NCBI RefSeq assembly: GCF_000173075.1
Contig: NZ_ABVL01000022.1
Location: forward strand, 35,459-99,458
Reading direction: 5' to 3'
DNA from: Chthoniobacter flavus Ellin428
GTDB taxonomy: Bacteria; Verrucomicrobiota; Verrucomicrobiia; Chthoniobacterales; Chthoniobacteraceae
DNA length: 64,000 nt
Shown: piece by piece, positions 28,216-37,601 of the stretch
Position numbering within the stretch: position 1 is the stretch's first letter
Layout of the letters: every line of letters starts with the position of its first letter
Position numbers and translations under genes: made by a program
Notes under the pieces: model-generated
What the model was told of the DNA's origin: nothing
Databases searched by the model: none
Seen by the model: only the letters and a program-made list of their open reading frames with translations

Positions 28216-29136
28216 TCAGGATTTTCGCCTGCGCCGCATAAAGAGCGAAAAGCAGGCTCCGAAACTTAGAAACGCTCCTACTGTGGGCTCTGGGACGATC
28301 GCAATTCCAAAAGGCTCTTGCAATCCGGATATCAGCGTTCCGGTGCCTACGGGTGTACCATCGCTTTCCCGGTACTCCCCAATAGTTCCACCGGTTAGAT
28401 TCGTCTCGTACAACGTACCGTTGTATTCGGCTAAACCTTTTGGAGTGGCAGTCAGGCCAGAAACAAACTGTGCATTCATCAACGCGCCAGTAAGCGTGTA
28501 TTCGCGAATGTTTTGGTCATCCAAAACGAAAATATGTCCGTTGGCTACGGCGATTCCTGTCGGAAAAAACAGGTTGGACACTAAAGGGCCTGAGCCGACT
28601 TCCATACCAGTATTGGTATCGAATTCGGTGATTGTCCCGGAATTGCTGTCAGCGACAAATAGATCATTCCCATAGACCGTCATCGCTCTAGGGGCGGAGA
28701 GACCGGTGACAAACGTGCTGTTTACGGTCGCCCCCGAGAGAGTAAATTTCTCAACGCCGTGGCCACTCCCAACGAATATGTTTTGTTGTGTAACGGCGAT
28801 CGAATACGGCCCACTGATTCCTGACGACGGTCCTGCGGAGATGAGGGCTGCATTCACAAGAGACCCCGAAGTCGTGAATTGGCTGATCGTCCCATTCCCA
28901 TAGTTAACGACGTAGAGATTCGAACCGGAAACCGCAATCGCCTGCGGATCATTTATGGTTATGGGATCGGTGATCAAGGATGAGTTTATGACCTGACCAC
29001 CCGTGGTGTATTCGCCGACGGTGCCGCCGGACGAGTTGACGACGAAGACATCCGCATCCGCCCTTGCCTCGGTAAGTACCGCAAAGGGAGTGACAAGGAT
29101 GCAGATTAATGAAATTACATTTCGCTTAGGCACCAT
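28216..29136 (-). CDS. PEP-CTERM anchored repeat (NHL/beta-propeller-like) protein
   Basis: A 306-aa exported protein with signal segment NVISLICILVTPFAVLTEARA. Ungapped repeats such as FVVNSSGGTVGEYTTGG, YVVNYGNGTISQFTTSG, FVADSNSGTITEFDTN and YETNLTGGTIGEYRESDG form a likely propeller. The C-terminus IVPEPTVGAFLSFGACFSLF followed by MRRRRKS is a PEP-CTERM sorting signal: VPEP, hydrophobic helix, basic tail. It should be processed by an exosortase, which is not in this window. In-frame starts at 29148, 29202 and 29241 are possible. The DNA is visibly more AT-rich than its neighbours, hinting at separate ancestry. Confidence 0.85.
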   Translation of the reverse strand: MVPKRNVISLICILVTPFAVLTEARADADVFVVNSSGGTVGEYTTGGQVINSSLITDPITINDPQAIAVSGSNLYVVNYGNGTISQFTTSGSLVNAALISAGPSSGISGPYSIAVTQQNIFVGSGHGVEKFTLSGATVNSTFVTGLSAPRAMTVYGNDLFVADSNSGTITEFDTNTGMEVGSGPLVSNLFFPTGIAVANGHIFVLDDQNIREYTLTGALMNAQFVSGLTATPKGLAEYNGTLYETNLTGGTIGEYRESDGTPVGTGTLISGLQEPFGIAIVPEPTVGAFLSFGACFSLFMRRRRKS

Positions 29137-29242
29137 TGAAAGGAGCATACAGAGCCTCGGGAATCGGGTCGAGCAGGCAGAGACTATAAATCGAAACCCC
29201 ATACGAAAACGTGCCGCTCTGCTGGCGATAATTGGTCTCAAC

Positions 29243-30058
29243 TCAGCCGGAACGACCAGTAGCCGACGCCGCGAATTCCGCCAGATGAATCTGCAATCTC
29301 CCGCCGTGATGGGCGCGGGCGAATTTGCGGGCCTCGGGGGTGCCCCCGGTGAAGAGGTGATCGACCTTGGCCAGCGAACTCAGGCTGCACATGGCACGCC
29401 GGCCGAGTTTGGTGTGATCGACAAGTAACGCGACGCGTTCGCTTTGTTCGATCATCAACCGCTCGCTGGCCAGGACCGCTTCATTGTGGTTCGTCGCTTC
29501 CTTTGCATCGACACCGGCGGCGCTGAGGAAGGCCCAGCGCGCGTGGTAACGCTTGAGAAATGCTTCGGCCGGCGGACCGCTGAGCACGCTCGACTCGGGC
29601 TGGAGGATGCCGCCGGTGAGATAGATCTCCGCGCCGCGCTGCCGGCCCTTCAGCCGATCGACCGCCTGGGCGATGACCAGCGAGTTGGTGATAATGCGGA
29701 TGCGCTTCAGCGCGATGAATTCGCAGAGCTGGTAGGTCGTCGTGCCGCCATCGATCATCACGACATCGCCATCCTCCAGTAATTGCGCGGCGCCCTCGGC
29801 GATGGCACGTTTCTCGGCGGCGTTTTCGGTGAGGCGTTGCTGGAAAGCGGCCGGGCCGGCGGGCTCGGCGGCGACGGGATTTTTGAGCCGAATGCCACCC
29901 CACGTTTTCTCCACGCGTCCCTCGGCGGCAAGCTGCGCAAATTCACGGCGAATGGTCGCCGCGGAAGCGCCGAGCCGGGCGCAGGCATCGTCCACCCCCA
30001 GCTCGGGATCGAGCTGCAGCAGCTCGAGAATTTGGCGCTGGCGTTGACGACGTTTCAT
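29243..30058 (-). CDS. DeoR family transcriptional regulator
   Basis: A 271-aa regulator. The ATG at 30058 (MKRRQRQRQILELLQ) places the helix-turn-helix at residues 1-58, with GVDDACARLGASAATIRREFAQL and the VEKTWGG wing end. The C-terminal DeoR sensor domain has MIDGGTTTYQLCEFI, IITNSLVIAQAV, YLTGGILQPESSVLSGP and LLVDHTKLGRRAM, used to sense phosphorylated sugars. It is divergent from the rhamnulose-phosphate aldolase/dehydrogenase gene, its likely target, as DeoR-type RhaR is in some rhamnose operons. The inducer is probably a rhamnose pathway phosphate ester (inference). Confidence 0.9.
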   Translation of the reverse strand: MKRRQRQRQILELLQLDPELGVDDACARLGASAATIRREFAQLAAEGRVEKTWGGIRLKNPVAAEPAGPAAFQQRLTENAAEKRAIAEGAAQLLEDGDVVMIDGGTTTYQLCEFIALKRIRIITNSLVIAQAVDRLKGRQRGAEIYLTGGILQPESSVLSGPPAEAFLKRYHARWAFLSAAGVDAKEATNHNEAVLASERLMIEQSERVALLVDHTKLGRRAMCSLSSLAKVDHLFTGGTPEARKFARAHHGGRLQIHLAEFAASATGRSG

Positions 30059-30091
30059 CAGGGACGATGCGAATCTTGTTGCGCCGGCGCT

Positions 30092-30113
30092 AAAATTCAA
30101 TCAAAATTCAATC
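30092..30113. promoter_or_regulatory. Tandem 11-bp direct repeat, candidate DeoR operator
   Basis: aaaattcaatc occurs twice without a gap (30092-30102 and 30103-30113) in the 100-bp gap between the divergent DeoR and rhamnose-enzyme genes. DeoR-family proteins often bind direct repeats of short T/C-A words, so this is a natural operator controlling both directions. Binding is inferred. Confidence 0.6.
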
Positions 30114-30158
30114 ACTTCTCGATCATTTCCGAATCAACCCATTAACCCCAACCCCATC

Positions 30159-31286
30159 ATGTCCTCCTATCGTTTTGTGAATTACTCCTGGGACGACGCC
30201 AAAGCGGCGTCGCTCGATCCCGTCGGACGTCTCGTTTATCGCTCGAACATTCTCGGCGCCGACCAGCGCATCACGAACACCGGCGGCGGCAACACCTCCT
30301 CGAAGCTCGTGGAAAAGGACCCGCTCAGCGGCGAGCAGACGGAAGTGTTGTGGGTGAAGGGCTCCGGCGGCGACCTGCGCACGGCGGGCCGCGAGTTCTT
30401 TTCTTCGCTCTACCAGTCGAAGCTCGTGAGCCTGCAGAAGGTCTACGGCGAGCGCGGAGACAAGGGCCTGAAGTCCCAGGCCGAGGACGACATGGTGGCG
30501 GCTTACACGCACTGCACTTTCAATCTCAACCCGCGCGCTTCGTCGATCGACACCCCGCTGCACTCCTTCGTGCCGGGCAAGCATGTCGATCACATGCACC
30601 CGAACGCCATCATCTCCATCGCCGCCAGCAAGCGGTGCGTGGAACTGACGAAGGAAATCTTCGGCGGCGCGATGGATTACGTGCCGTGGATGCGTCCGGG
30701 CTTCGAGCTCGGCCTCGCCATGCAGGAAATCGCCCGCAACAATCCGGGCACCCGCGCGATCATGATGGGCCAGCACGGCTTCATCGCCTGGGCGAATGAC
30801 GACAAGGAATGCTACAAGCAGACCCTCGATTTCATCGAAAAAGCGGCCGCTTACATCGACCAGAAGTATCAGGCCAAGGGCGGCGACGCCGCGGCCTTCG
30901 GCGGCGGGCGCTATCAATCGCTGGCCCAGGAAAAGCGCAGCGAGCTGTTCGCGGCGATCCTGCCGTGGCTGCGCGGACAGGTGTCGCAGCAGCGCCGTTT
31001 CATCGGTACGGTGCAGGACGACGAGAAGATCCTGCGCTTCGTCAATTCGCACCACGCGCCGCGTCTCGCTGAGCTCGGCACGAGCTGCCCGGACCATTTC
31101 CTGCGCACCAAGATCAAGCCGCTCTACATCCCGTGGGACCCGCAGCACGGCACCCTCGCCGACTTGAAGAAGCTCCTCAGCGAAGGCCTCGCCAAGTATC
31201 GCCAGGACTACAAGGCGTACTACGACAAGTGCAAACACGACAACTCGCCCGCCATGGCGCGACGCGAACCCGACCGTGGTGCTCAT
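30159..31286 (+). CDS. rhaE: Rhamnulose-1-phosphate aldolase domain of a fused rhamnose enzyme (frameshifted gene, 5' part)
   Basis: First half of a bifunctional rhamnulose-1-phosphate aldolase/short-chain dehydrogenase (about 730 aa over 30159-32352 if repaired). Class II aldolase features are ITNTGGGNTSSKL, VKGSGGDLRT, and the zinc histidines of GKHVDHMHPNA (about 141-151). It cleaves rhamnulose 1-phosphate to DHAP and lactaldehyde. The family sequence changes frame at NSPAM: frame one goes on MARREPDRG, while the other frame gives RDANPTVVLIPGLG. Removing one G at 31256-31257 restores MRDANPTVVL. The open frame continues to 31394 only as noise. Confidence 0.88.
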
Positions 31287-32352
31287 CCCCGGCCTGGGCC
31301 TGATCGCTTGGGGCAAGGACAAGAGCGAATCGCGGGTGACCGCGGAGTTCTACAATTGCGCGGTGGAAGTGATGCGCGGCGCGGAGGCGATTGACGAATA
31401 CATCGCGCTCCCGCAGCAGGAAGCCTTCGACATCGAATACTGGCTGCTCGAGGAAGCGAAGCTCAAGCGCATGCCCGCGGAGAAGGAACTCGCGCGGCAG
31501 GTCGCGGTGGTCATCGGCGCCGGCAGCGGCATCGGCAAGGAAACCGCGCATCGCCTGAGCAAGGAAGGGGCGCACATCGTCTGCGTCGATCTCAAGACGG
31601 AGACGGCCCAGGCCACGGCGGATGAACTCATCGGCAAGCTCGGCCAGGGCATTGGCGTCGCCGGCAGCGGCATCTCCGGCTGCGGCCCGGCCATCGGTCT
31701 CGCGGCAAATATCACCGACCGCGCCAGCGTTCGCGCGATGCTCGACCAGATCATCCTCGCCTACGGCGGCATCGATCACATTGCGGTCACCGCCGGCGTT
31801 TTCTGGCCGAGCGACACCACCGGCCACATTCCGGACGACAAGTGGGCTTTCACCTTCGCGGTGAATGTGACCGGCAGCTATATCGTCGCCGACGAAGCGT
31901 ACAAGACGTGGAAGGAACAGGGCCTGAAGGGTTCGCTCGTCCTCACCACCAGCGCGAATGCGGCGGTCGCGAAGAAGGGCAGCGTCGCTTACGACACCAG
32001 CAAGGCCGCGGCGAATCATCTCGTGCGCGAACTCGCCATCGAGCTCGCCCCGCTGGTCCGCGTCAATGGCGTCGCCCCGGCGACCGTCGTGCAAGGCTCG
32101 GCCATGTTCCCGCGCGATCGCGTCATCGGCTCGCTGGCGAAATACAACATCGCCTACAGCGAAGACGAAGCAACGGAATCGCTGGTGACCAAACTCGCCC
32201 AATTCTACGCTGACCGCACGCTGACGAAGACTCCGATCACGCCCGCCGACCAGGCCGAGGCCTACTTCCTCCTCATTAGTCAGCGCCTGAGCAAGACCAC
32301 CGGCCAGATCATCACCGTGGACGGCGGCTTGCACGAGGCCTTCCTGCGGTAA
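31276..32352 (+). CDS. rhaW: Short-chain dehydrogenase domain of the fused rhamnose enzyme (3' part)
   Basis: Continues the aldolase gene in the next frame: VLIPGLGLIAWGKDKSESRV, then a linker and an NAD(P)-binding SDR domain with VVIGAGSGIGKETAHRLS, SALVLTTSANAAVA-type strand and the active site VAYDTSKAAANH (Tyr-x3-Lys). In this family the SDR half oxidises lactaldehyde. The ATG at 31276 is not a genuine start; the real one is 30159. The total length is one base over a multiple of three. The gene is followed by a hairpin at 32390-32417. Confidence 0.88.
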   Translation: MVLIPGLGLIAWGKDKSESRVTAEFYNCAVEVMRGAEAIDEYIALPQQEAFDIEYWLLEEAKLKRMPAEKELARQVAVVIGAGSGIGKETAHRLSKEGAHIVCVDLKTETAQATADELIGKLGQGIGVAGSGISGCGPAIGLAANITDRASVRAMLDQIILAYGGIDHIAVTAGVFWPSDTTGHIPDDKWAFTFAVNVTGSYIVADEAYKTWKEQGLKGSLVLTTSANAAVAKKGSVAYDTSKAAANHLVRELAIELAPLVRVNGVAPATVVQGSAMFPRDRVIGSLAKYNIAYSEDEATESLVTKLAQFYADRTLTKTPITPADQAEAYFLLISQRLSKTTGQIITVDGGLHEAFLR

Positions 32353-32389
32353 GTGGAAAGGATCGAGGTAAAACCAGTTTAGTTTCATC

Positions 32390-32417
32390 AAGGCCGCCAT
32401 CTTCGGATGGCGGCCTT
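32390..32417 (+). terminator. Hairpin terminator after the rhamnose enzyme gene
   Basis: A perfect 12-bp stem (aaggccgccatc, gatggcggcctt) closes a TTCG tetraloop, a very stable hairpin. It starts 38 bp after the stop codon at 32352. The following sequence (tggttta) is only weakly T-rich, so Rho-independent activity is probable rather than certain. Confidence 0.75.
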
Positions 32418-32516
32418 TGGTTTATCGTGGCGCAAGACACTACAGATGAAGGATTTCGTCACCTTCTTCACCTGATTTTGACTAGCTTCACCGGGGCGAA
32501 ATGCTACCATCCGGGC

Positions 32517-33221
32517 ATGAAGCGGTGGACTAATGATGGTTCTAGTTTGATATGGAAGAGTGCTGAGAGCGCTTCGTTGGGCGGGCGTACTTATTCGTGG
32601 CAGCGGTCGGTTATGACTGCGCTTACAGTGTCGGCGGGAATGTTATTGGTTGCCTCCTGTTCAAGGGTGAGCTCGTCGAAATTTACTCAAGAGCCGGGCA
32701 GTTCACCCGCTCCGAAAGCGGCGTCCGCGCCGGCGCAAACGCAGACACAGGACTGGACGAAAACCGTGAGCTGGCTTTTCTCGCCGCCGCAAGCCACGCC
32801 GGCTCCTTTAACGGATGCCAAGGTGCCGTCGCTTCCGAATGCTCCGGTCGCGGCTCAGAATTTCCAGCCGAATCCGGCCCAGGGAGCGAAGGAGGCAGCG
32901 ATCAAGATGTATCCGCAGCTGGCCGTGAAGGATTCGACGTTCAACAAGACCTTCCGCGATCTCTACTTGGAAGAATCGCAGAAACATCCCCAGCTTTTGA
33001 CCCAGGCGGATTGGCCGCTGATTCTCGCGCACCGCACGGCGGATATCCTGACGCCGCCGGCGCCGATCGTGCCTGCTGGGCCTACTGGGTCCGCGCCGCA
33101 AGTGGCCGATGCGAAGTCGAAGTGGCCATCCCCGACCCCGTCCAGCAATCCGCTCGATCGCGGAGCGTACAACCAGGCGCGCTCGCCCTATTGGTGGGGG
33201 CCTTGGATTCGCACTTACTGA
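32517..33221 (+). CDS. Putative lipoprotein, Pro/Gln-rich
   Basis: A 234-aa protein with the start at MKRWTNDGSS; an upstream ATG at 32427 is less likely. A membrane-spanning signal ends in a lipobox (GMLLVASC), so the mature protein probably starts at that Cys and is lipidated. The rest is Pro/Ala/Gln-rich, with an acidic-basic helical segment (YPQLAVKDSTFNKTFRDLY) and a C-terminal SPYWWGPWIRTY. No known family. Its end overlaps the convergent histidine kinase by 7 bp. Confidence 0.7.
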   Translation: MKRWTNDGSSLIWKSAESASLGGRTYSWQRSVMTALTVSAGMLLVASCSRVSSSKFTQEPGSSPAPKAASAPAQTQTQDWTKTVSWLFSPPQATPAPLTDAKVPSLPNAPVAAQNFQPNPAQGAKEAAIKMYPQLAVKDSTFNKTFRDLYLEESQKHPQLLTQADWPLILAHRTADILTPPAPIVPAGPTGSAPQVADAKSKWPSPTPSSNPLDRGAYNQARSPYWWGPWIRTY

Positions 33222-35377
33222 GTGCTGGCTCGATCTAAAGAGTTCTCGTTGTTGCCTTCCAGGACCTCGCGTACTTTGCGCAGGAGGAACAGCTTCGAAA
33301 AGGGTTTCTGCAACACGTCCAGGCCGGGTTCGAGCACGCCTTGGTCGCTGATGTCGTTTTCCGAATACCCGGAAACGTAGAGCACTTTCACTTCGGAGCG
33401 AAGACCGAGGATCTGTCGGGCCAGCGTCGGGCCATGCATCTCTGGCATGACAATGTCGGTCACAAGGAGATCGATATTTCCAAGATGCTTGGCCGAGAGC
33501 TGCAGCGCCTCCGAAGGAGAGGACGCGCAAAGCACGTTGTAACCCACGTCTTTGAGAACAGTGCAAATGAGCTGGCGCACTACTTCTTCGTCCTCCACAA
33601 CGAGGATCGTTTCGGCATTGGCGTGGGCGGCCAACTCCATGGCGGGGGCCAGCGGTAAATCCAGGGCGGCCATCTCCTGCGGGAAATAGAGAACGAACCT
33701 GCTACCCTTCCCCGGTTCGCTGTCCACGTGAATGCTGCCGCCGCTTTGTTTCACGATACCATAGACCGTCGCGAGGCCGAGGCCGGTGCCTTTGCCGAGG
33801 CCTTTGGTGGTAAAGAACGGCTCGAAAATGCGTTCCTTGGTGGCCGCATCCATCCCACACCCCGTGTCACTCATCACGAGCAAGACATAGCCATGCGGTG
33901 ACGGCTCGAAACTGGCGTCCGGTAGAATATCCAGGTGCGTTCGAACCTCCGTGGAGATCGTCAGCGTTCCTCCGCGCGGCATGGCATCACGGGCGTTGAC
34001 TCCGAGATTCAGGATCACCTGCTCCAATTGTCCGGGATCCGCCCGCACCCGGGCCTCCACGGTGGTAGTTTGGAGTTGGATCCGAATGTGTTCACCGATG
34101 ATCCGCTGCAGCAGTTTCTCAAGATCACCGACCACGACATTGAGATCCAGGACCTTGGGGCTGAGTAGTTGGCGCCGGCTAAAGGCGAGGAGTTGTTTCG
34201 TCAGTGCGGCCGCTTTTTCCCCCGTGATTCGAATTTGCCGGGCGAACTCCTGACTGGCGCCGTCCCGTTCCAGTTTGGCTTCGAGCAATTCGGAATAGCC
34301 CATGATGGCGGTCAGCAGATTGTTGAAGTCATGGGCCACGCCGCCGGCGAGTCTTCCTACCGCCTCCAGCTTCTGCGCATGGCGCAAGCGATCCTCGGTT
34401 TCGATCAACGCATTTTCCGTCCGCCGATGTTCGACAATCAAATCCGCCAGCCGGCCAAACTCGTCGCGCCGTTTTTGCAGCGGTGCGAGCAGCGCCAGGT
34501 TACCGGAGCGCAAGCTGCGGGTAATACGCCGAAGAGGACGCCGTATCCAGACATTGAGCGAATAACCGAGAATGGCCAGCAGTCCGAGGGCGAAGAGATT
34601 GAGATAGAGAAACAGACGATGACTCGCGCGGTTGAGTTCGCGAATGATCGGCGAATCATTGGTAATGATGATCTTCGCCGCCGGTTGCCCGTTCCAACCG
34701 GGAAGGAGTCGGGAGAAGGTAATCAGGCCGGTATCTTCCTTGCCGAGCGGCTCCGGAACGGCTGCTTTCGGCGGCAATATCCGAATATCGTAACCGGTGA
34801 AGAGCGACATCCGGCGAATATTGTCATCGATCCAAATGTGGCCGGCGAAGAAGTACCCCTGGGGTTTGGTTTCGCGCGAACGATCGAGCGAAGGATGGAT
34901 GGTCGCTCCGCGAATCTCCATCCAACCTTGGGGCACTTGGAAAAAGAAATGACAAGTTCGATCTTTCGCGAACAAAGTCGAGAAGGCCTCCCGCGGCAGA
35001 GGCAAGGTGCGCAAGTTATCCGCGTAGCGATTGTTGCGGGAGTAAAAGAGTGTCTGATCCGGTTTGTAGATCCAGACGGCGTTGAGGTTGTACGTCGCGA
35101 GGGTTTCTTCGGTGATATTTTTCTCCGCCCATTCCGTGTCCTCCTTCATGAGTGCGATCACCATGTCGTTCCAGATGCTGGAGTCGTCCACCACGGCTTT
35201 GAGTTTGTCGCCGCGCTCGAGCAGGAATTCGTCGAAGTTTCGATTCCGTTCCTCTTCTCTCGAGTCCGCCAGCGCCCGGAATTTCCCGGCCTCAAATAGA
35301 TGCAGGGCGGTCAGCCCGCCGCTCAAGGTCGCGACAATCGCGAGCAGAAGAATCAAAATTTTCGTTTGGACGGTCAT
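33215..35377 (-). CDS. Hybrid sensor histidine kinase with CHASE4 and receiver domains
   Basis: A 720-aa membrane protein: TM1 (about 6-28), a periplasmic CHASE4-type sensor (about 40-245, with DDSSIWNDMVIALM and NLNAVWIY), TM2 (about 255-278), HAMP, HisKA with the phospho-accepting His349 in GGVAHDFNNLLTAIMGYSE, an HATPase domain (VILNLGVNARDAMPRGG, DTGCGM, GLGLATVYGIVKQSGG) and a C-terminal receiver (about 590-705) with TILVVEDEEVV and the phosphoacceptor in VTDIVMPEMHG. No output regulator lies next to it, so the phosphorelay partner is elsewhere. Confidence 0.92.
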   Translation of the reverse strand: MTVQTKILILLLAIVATLSGGLTALHLFEAGKFRALADSREEERNRNFDEFLLERGDKLKAVVDDSSIWNDMVIALMKEDTEWAEKNITEETLATYNLNAVWIYKPDQTLFYSRNNRYADNLRTLPLPREAFSTLFAKDRTCHFFFQVPQGWMEIRGATIHPSLDRSRETKPQGYFFAGHIWIDDNIRRMSLFTGYDIRILPPKAAVPEPLGKEDTGLITFSRLLPGWNGQPAAKIIITNDSPIIRELNRASHRLFLYLNLFALGLLAILGYSLNVWIRRPLRRITRSLRSGNLALLAPLQKRRDEFGRLADLIVEHRRTENALIETEDRLRHAQKLEAVGRLAGGVAHDFNNLLTAIMGYSELLEAKLERDGASQEFARQIRITGEKAAALTKQLLAFSRRQLLSPKVLDLNVVVGDLEKLLQRIIGEHIRIQLQTTTVEARVRADPGQLEQVILNLGVNARDAMPRGGTLTISTEVRTHLDILPDASFEPSPHGYVLLVMSDTGCGMDAATKERIFEPFFTTKGLGKGTGLGLATVYGIVKQSGGSIHVDSEPGKGSRFVLYFPQEMAALDLPLAPAMELAAHANAETILVVEDEEVVRQLICTVLKDVGYNVLCASSPSEALQLSAKHLGNIDLLVTDIVMPEMHGPTLARQILGLRSEVKVLYVSGYSENDISDQGVLEPGLDVLQKPFSKLFLLRKVREVLEGNNENSLDRASTQ

Positions 35378-35431
35378 CGGTACGCGGTGAGCGCCCCGCT
35401 CCCGGCGCGATGACTTCTTCTTCTTTCAAGT

Positions 35432-36322
35432 TCAGCGTCGCACGCGTCTTTCCTTGATGGAAATGATGCGGGGATCGCTGGTGGCAGCATTGATGACGAT
35501 TTCATTGTCGGTTTCGCCACGGGCCTTCGCTTTGCCGTTCTCGAATTTGAACGCGACCCGAAAATCCACGACGATCACGCCCTGGCGCGGGATGGTGCGG
35601 GTGCTTATCCGTTCAATCCGGGAATAGCTGCGATGCGGCCAGCGCGCGTAGTATTTGCCCAGTGTGTGTTCAATGATCCGGCGATCCACCCATCCGTTAC
35701 CCAGATAGTTCACCCGATCGGCATAAAAATGCAGTTCATCCTGCAGTTGGTTGTGACTCACGGCGTGGAGATAGTTGGCGAGATAAGCCTCCACGCCGCC
35801 AGGAATCTGCATGGGTGCGCCTGGCTTCGTGCGAGTGCGTTCTGCCGTCGTGGCTCCACCGGTCCCGGACTGGACGACGGGTTCACGCGTGTGCGCGCTC
35901 TTTCCGCGTCGCCGCGCACGCGGCTCTCCGGCGGCGATGACCGCGGGATCGACACTGGCCGGTGAGACACCGGTGTCGGCGGCGATCTCCGTGGCCTCGG
36001 CCTTCACATTGATCCGGATGTCACTCTTCAAAACCGGTTCGTCCGGCAGGACCAATTCCTTAGGCGGCGCTTCGTTGGCGCCTCGCCCGATGACGCCCAG
36101 TGACCGGAGGGTGTCGTGGTCGTTCATGCCGCTCACGGCCAGGCCCTTGCGCTTCTGGTAGTGCTTCAGAGCCTGTTCCAGTTCCGGCGAAGCGCGTCCG
36201 TCGATATCGCCGAAGTAAATGTTGCGGCGGCGCAGTTCCTCCTGCGTCGAGCGAGTGGCATCGTCACCGTATAGCGACATGATCGAGCAGGCCAAAGCCA
36301 GGCAGACAAAGTGGCGTTTCAT
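35432..36322 (-). CDS. Peptidoglycan-binding domain protein with SnoaL-like C-terminus
   Basis: A 296-aa exported protein with a short signal (MKRHFVCLALACSIMSLYGD). A PG_binding_1-like repeat lies at about 25-75 (TQEELRRRNIYFGDIDGRAS, LKHYQKRKGLAVSGMNDHDTLRSLG). A basic, Ala/Thr-rich linker follows, then a C-terminal nuclear-transport-factor-like domain (YLHAVSHNQLQDELHFYADRVNYL, IIEHTLGKYYARWP, VIVVDFRVAFKF). It probably sits in the periplasm on the cell wall; activity unknown. Confidence 0.78.
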   Translation of the reverse strand: MKRHFVCLALACSIMSLYGDDATRSTQEELRRRNIYFGDIDGRASPELEQALKHYQKRKGLAVSGMNDHDTLRSLGVIGRGANEAPPKELVLPDEPVLKSDIRINVKAEATEIAADTGVSPASVDPAVIAAGEPRARRRGKSAHTREPVVQSGTGGATTAERTRTKPGAPMQIPGGVEAYLANYLHAVSHNQLQDELHFYADRVNYLGNGWVDRRIIEHTLGKYYARWPHRSYSRIERISTRTIPRQGVIVVDFRVAFKFENGKAKARGETDNEIVINAATSDPRIISIKERRVRR

Positions 36323-36588
36323 GAGGTTTGTTTAACGTTCCGCTAGGGAAGGTTCGCGTTGCTGGGGCGGCACGGATGTAGGCTCGCGGGGTGTCGTTCT
36401 CCGTCAGCAGGCGTGGATGCCCCGTAAAAAGCCGCTGCCGAGTGTTTTCACCCATACCCCGCTCGGGGAAAAATCTGATCGAGGCCACGGGCGTTCCGAG
36501 CATTGCGTGGCGTTAGTCCGCGTGACACTTGTGTTCCGCTGGAGGCCAAATTACAAAGGCAGACGTTCAGCCAACTGGAGGAATTTTT

Positions 36589-37539
36589 ATGCCGTTACCG
36601 ACTGATGAAAAGCGCCTGGCCCTCGCCAGGGAAGTGATCCAGGCCTTCGATGACCTGCACGGGGTTTTTCCGGGATACCGCCCGGCGCATGCGAAAGGGA
36701 TTCTGGCGGTGGGAAGTTTTACTTCCACGGCCGAAGCAGCCCGGCTTTCGGTCGCGCCGCATTTCCACGCGGAGACGCCCGTGTTCATCCGGTTTTCGAA
36801 TTTTGCCGGCGTGCCCATGGCGGCGGACAACAAGCCGGACGAAGCGAGCCCGCGCGGCTGTGCGGTGCGCTTCCAACTCGGCGAGCACAAGCACACGGAT
36901 ATCGTCGCGCATTCGACCGATAGCTTCCCGACGCGCACGGCGGAGGAGTTTATCGAGTTTCTCCACGCGGTGAAGGCCAGCGGCCCGGATGCGCCGCACC
37001 CCACGCCGATCGAGCAATTCCTGCAAAGCCATCCGAAGGCGCTGGCGTTTGTCATGACGCCGAAACCGATCCCGACGAGCTTCGGACGCGAGTCGTATTT
37101 CAGCGTTTCTGCCTACCGGTTCATTGATGCGTCCGGCGCCGGGCGGTATGGGCGGTATCGCATCCTGCCGGAGGCGGGGAATGAATACCTCAGCACCGAG
37201 GAAGCCGCGGCCAAGGGAGCGAATTTCCTGATGGAAGGGCTCGCCGCGCAGCTCGCGTCTGGAGCGGTGAAAATGCAGCTCTGGGTGCAACTCGCCGAGC
37301 CGGGCGACGTCGTGGACGATGCCACCACGCAGTGGCCGGTGGAGCGCCAGCAGGTGTTGCTGGGCGTGATCTCGCTCACCAAGCTGGTCCCGGCGGATGA
37401 CGTCGACGGGCGCCGCATCATCTTCGACCCCATTCCACGGGTCGCCGGCATCGAGCCTTCGGCGGATCCCCTCCTTGAGCCGCGTGCGGATGTTTACGTG
37501 ATGAGCGGCCGCCGGCGACGCGAACAAGCGGGGATTTAG
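36589..37539 (+). CDS. Small catalase-related peroxidase
   Basis: A 316-aa haem protein of the short, single-domain catalase group (SrpA-like). The ATG at 36589 follows a good Shine-Dalgarno (ggagg at 36577-36581, 7 bp spacing); the upstream in-frame start at 36529 is rejected. The distal haem site is in YRPAHAKGILAVGSFTS (His34 in HAKG) with FIRFSNFAG, and the proximal region is RESYFSVSAYRF. It lacks the length of true monofunctional catalases, and such proteins usually act as organic peroxidases. It is divergent from the 35432-36322 gene over 266 bp without other clear motifs. Confidence 0.88.
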   Translation: MPLPTDEKRLALAREVIQAFDDLHGVFPGYRPAHAKGILAVGSFTSTAEAARLSVAPHFHAETPVFIRFSNFAGVPMAADNKPDEASPRGCAVRFQLGEHKHTDIVAHSTDSFPTRTAEEFIEFLHAVKASGPDAPHPTPIEQFLQSHPKALAFVMTPKPIPTSFGRESYFSVSAYRFIDASGAGRYGRYRILPEAGNEYLSTEEAAAKGANFLMEGLAAQLASGAVKMQLWVQLAEPGDVVDDATTQWPVERQQVLLGVISLTKLVPADDVDGRRIIFDPIPRVAGIEPSADPLLEPRADVYVMSGRRRREQAGI

Positions 37540-37601
37540 GCAGCGAGTGATTGTGTCTCGCAGAAAAAGCGGCGGCAGGTAATCTGTTCCCTTTTTTCGT
37601 A

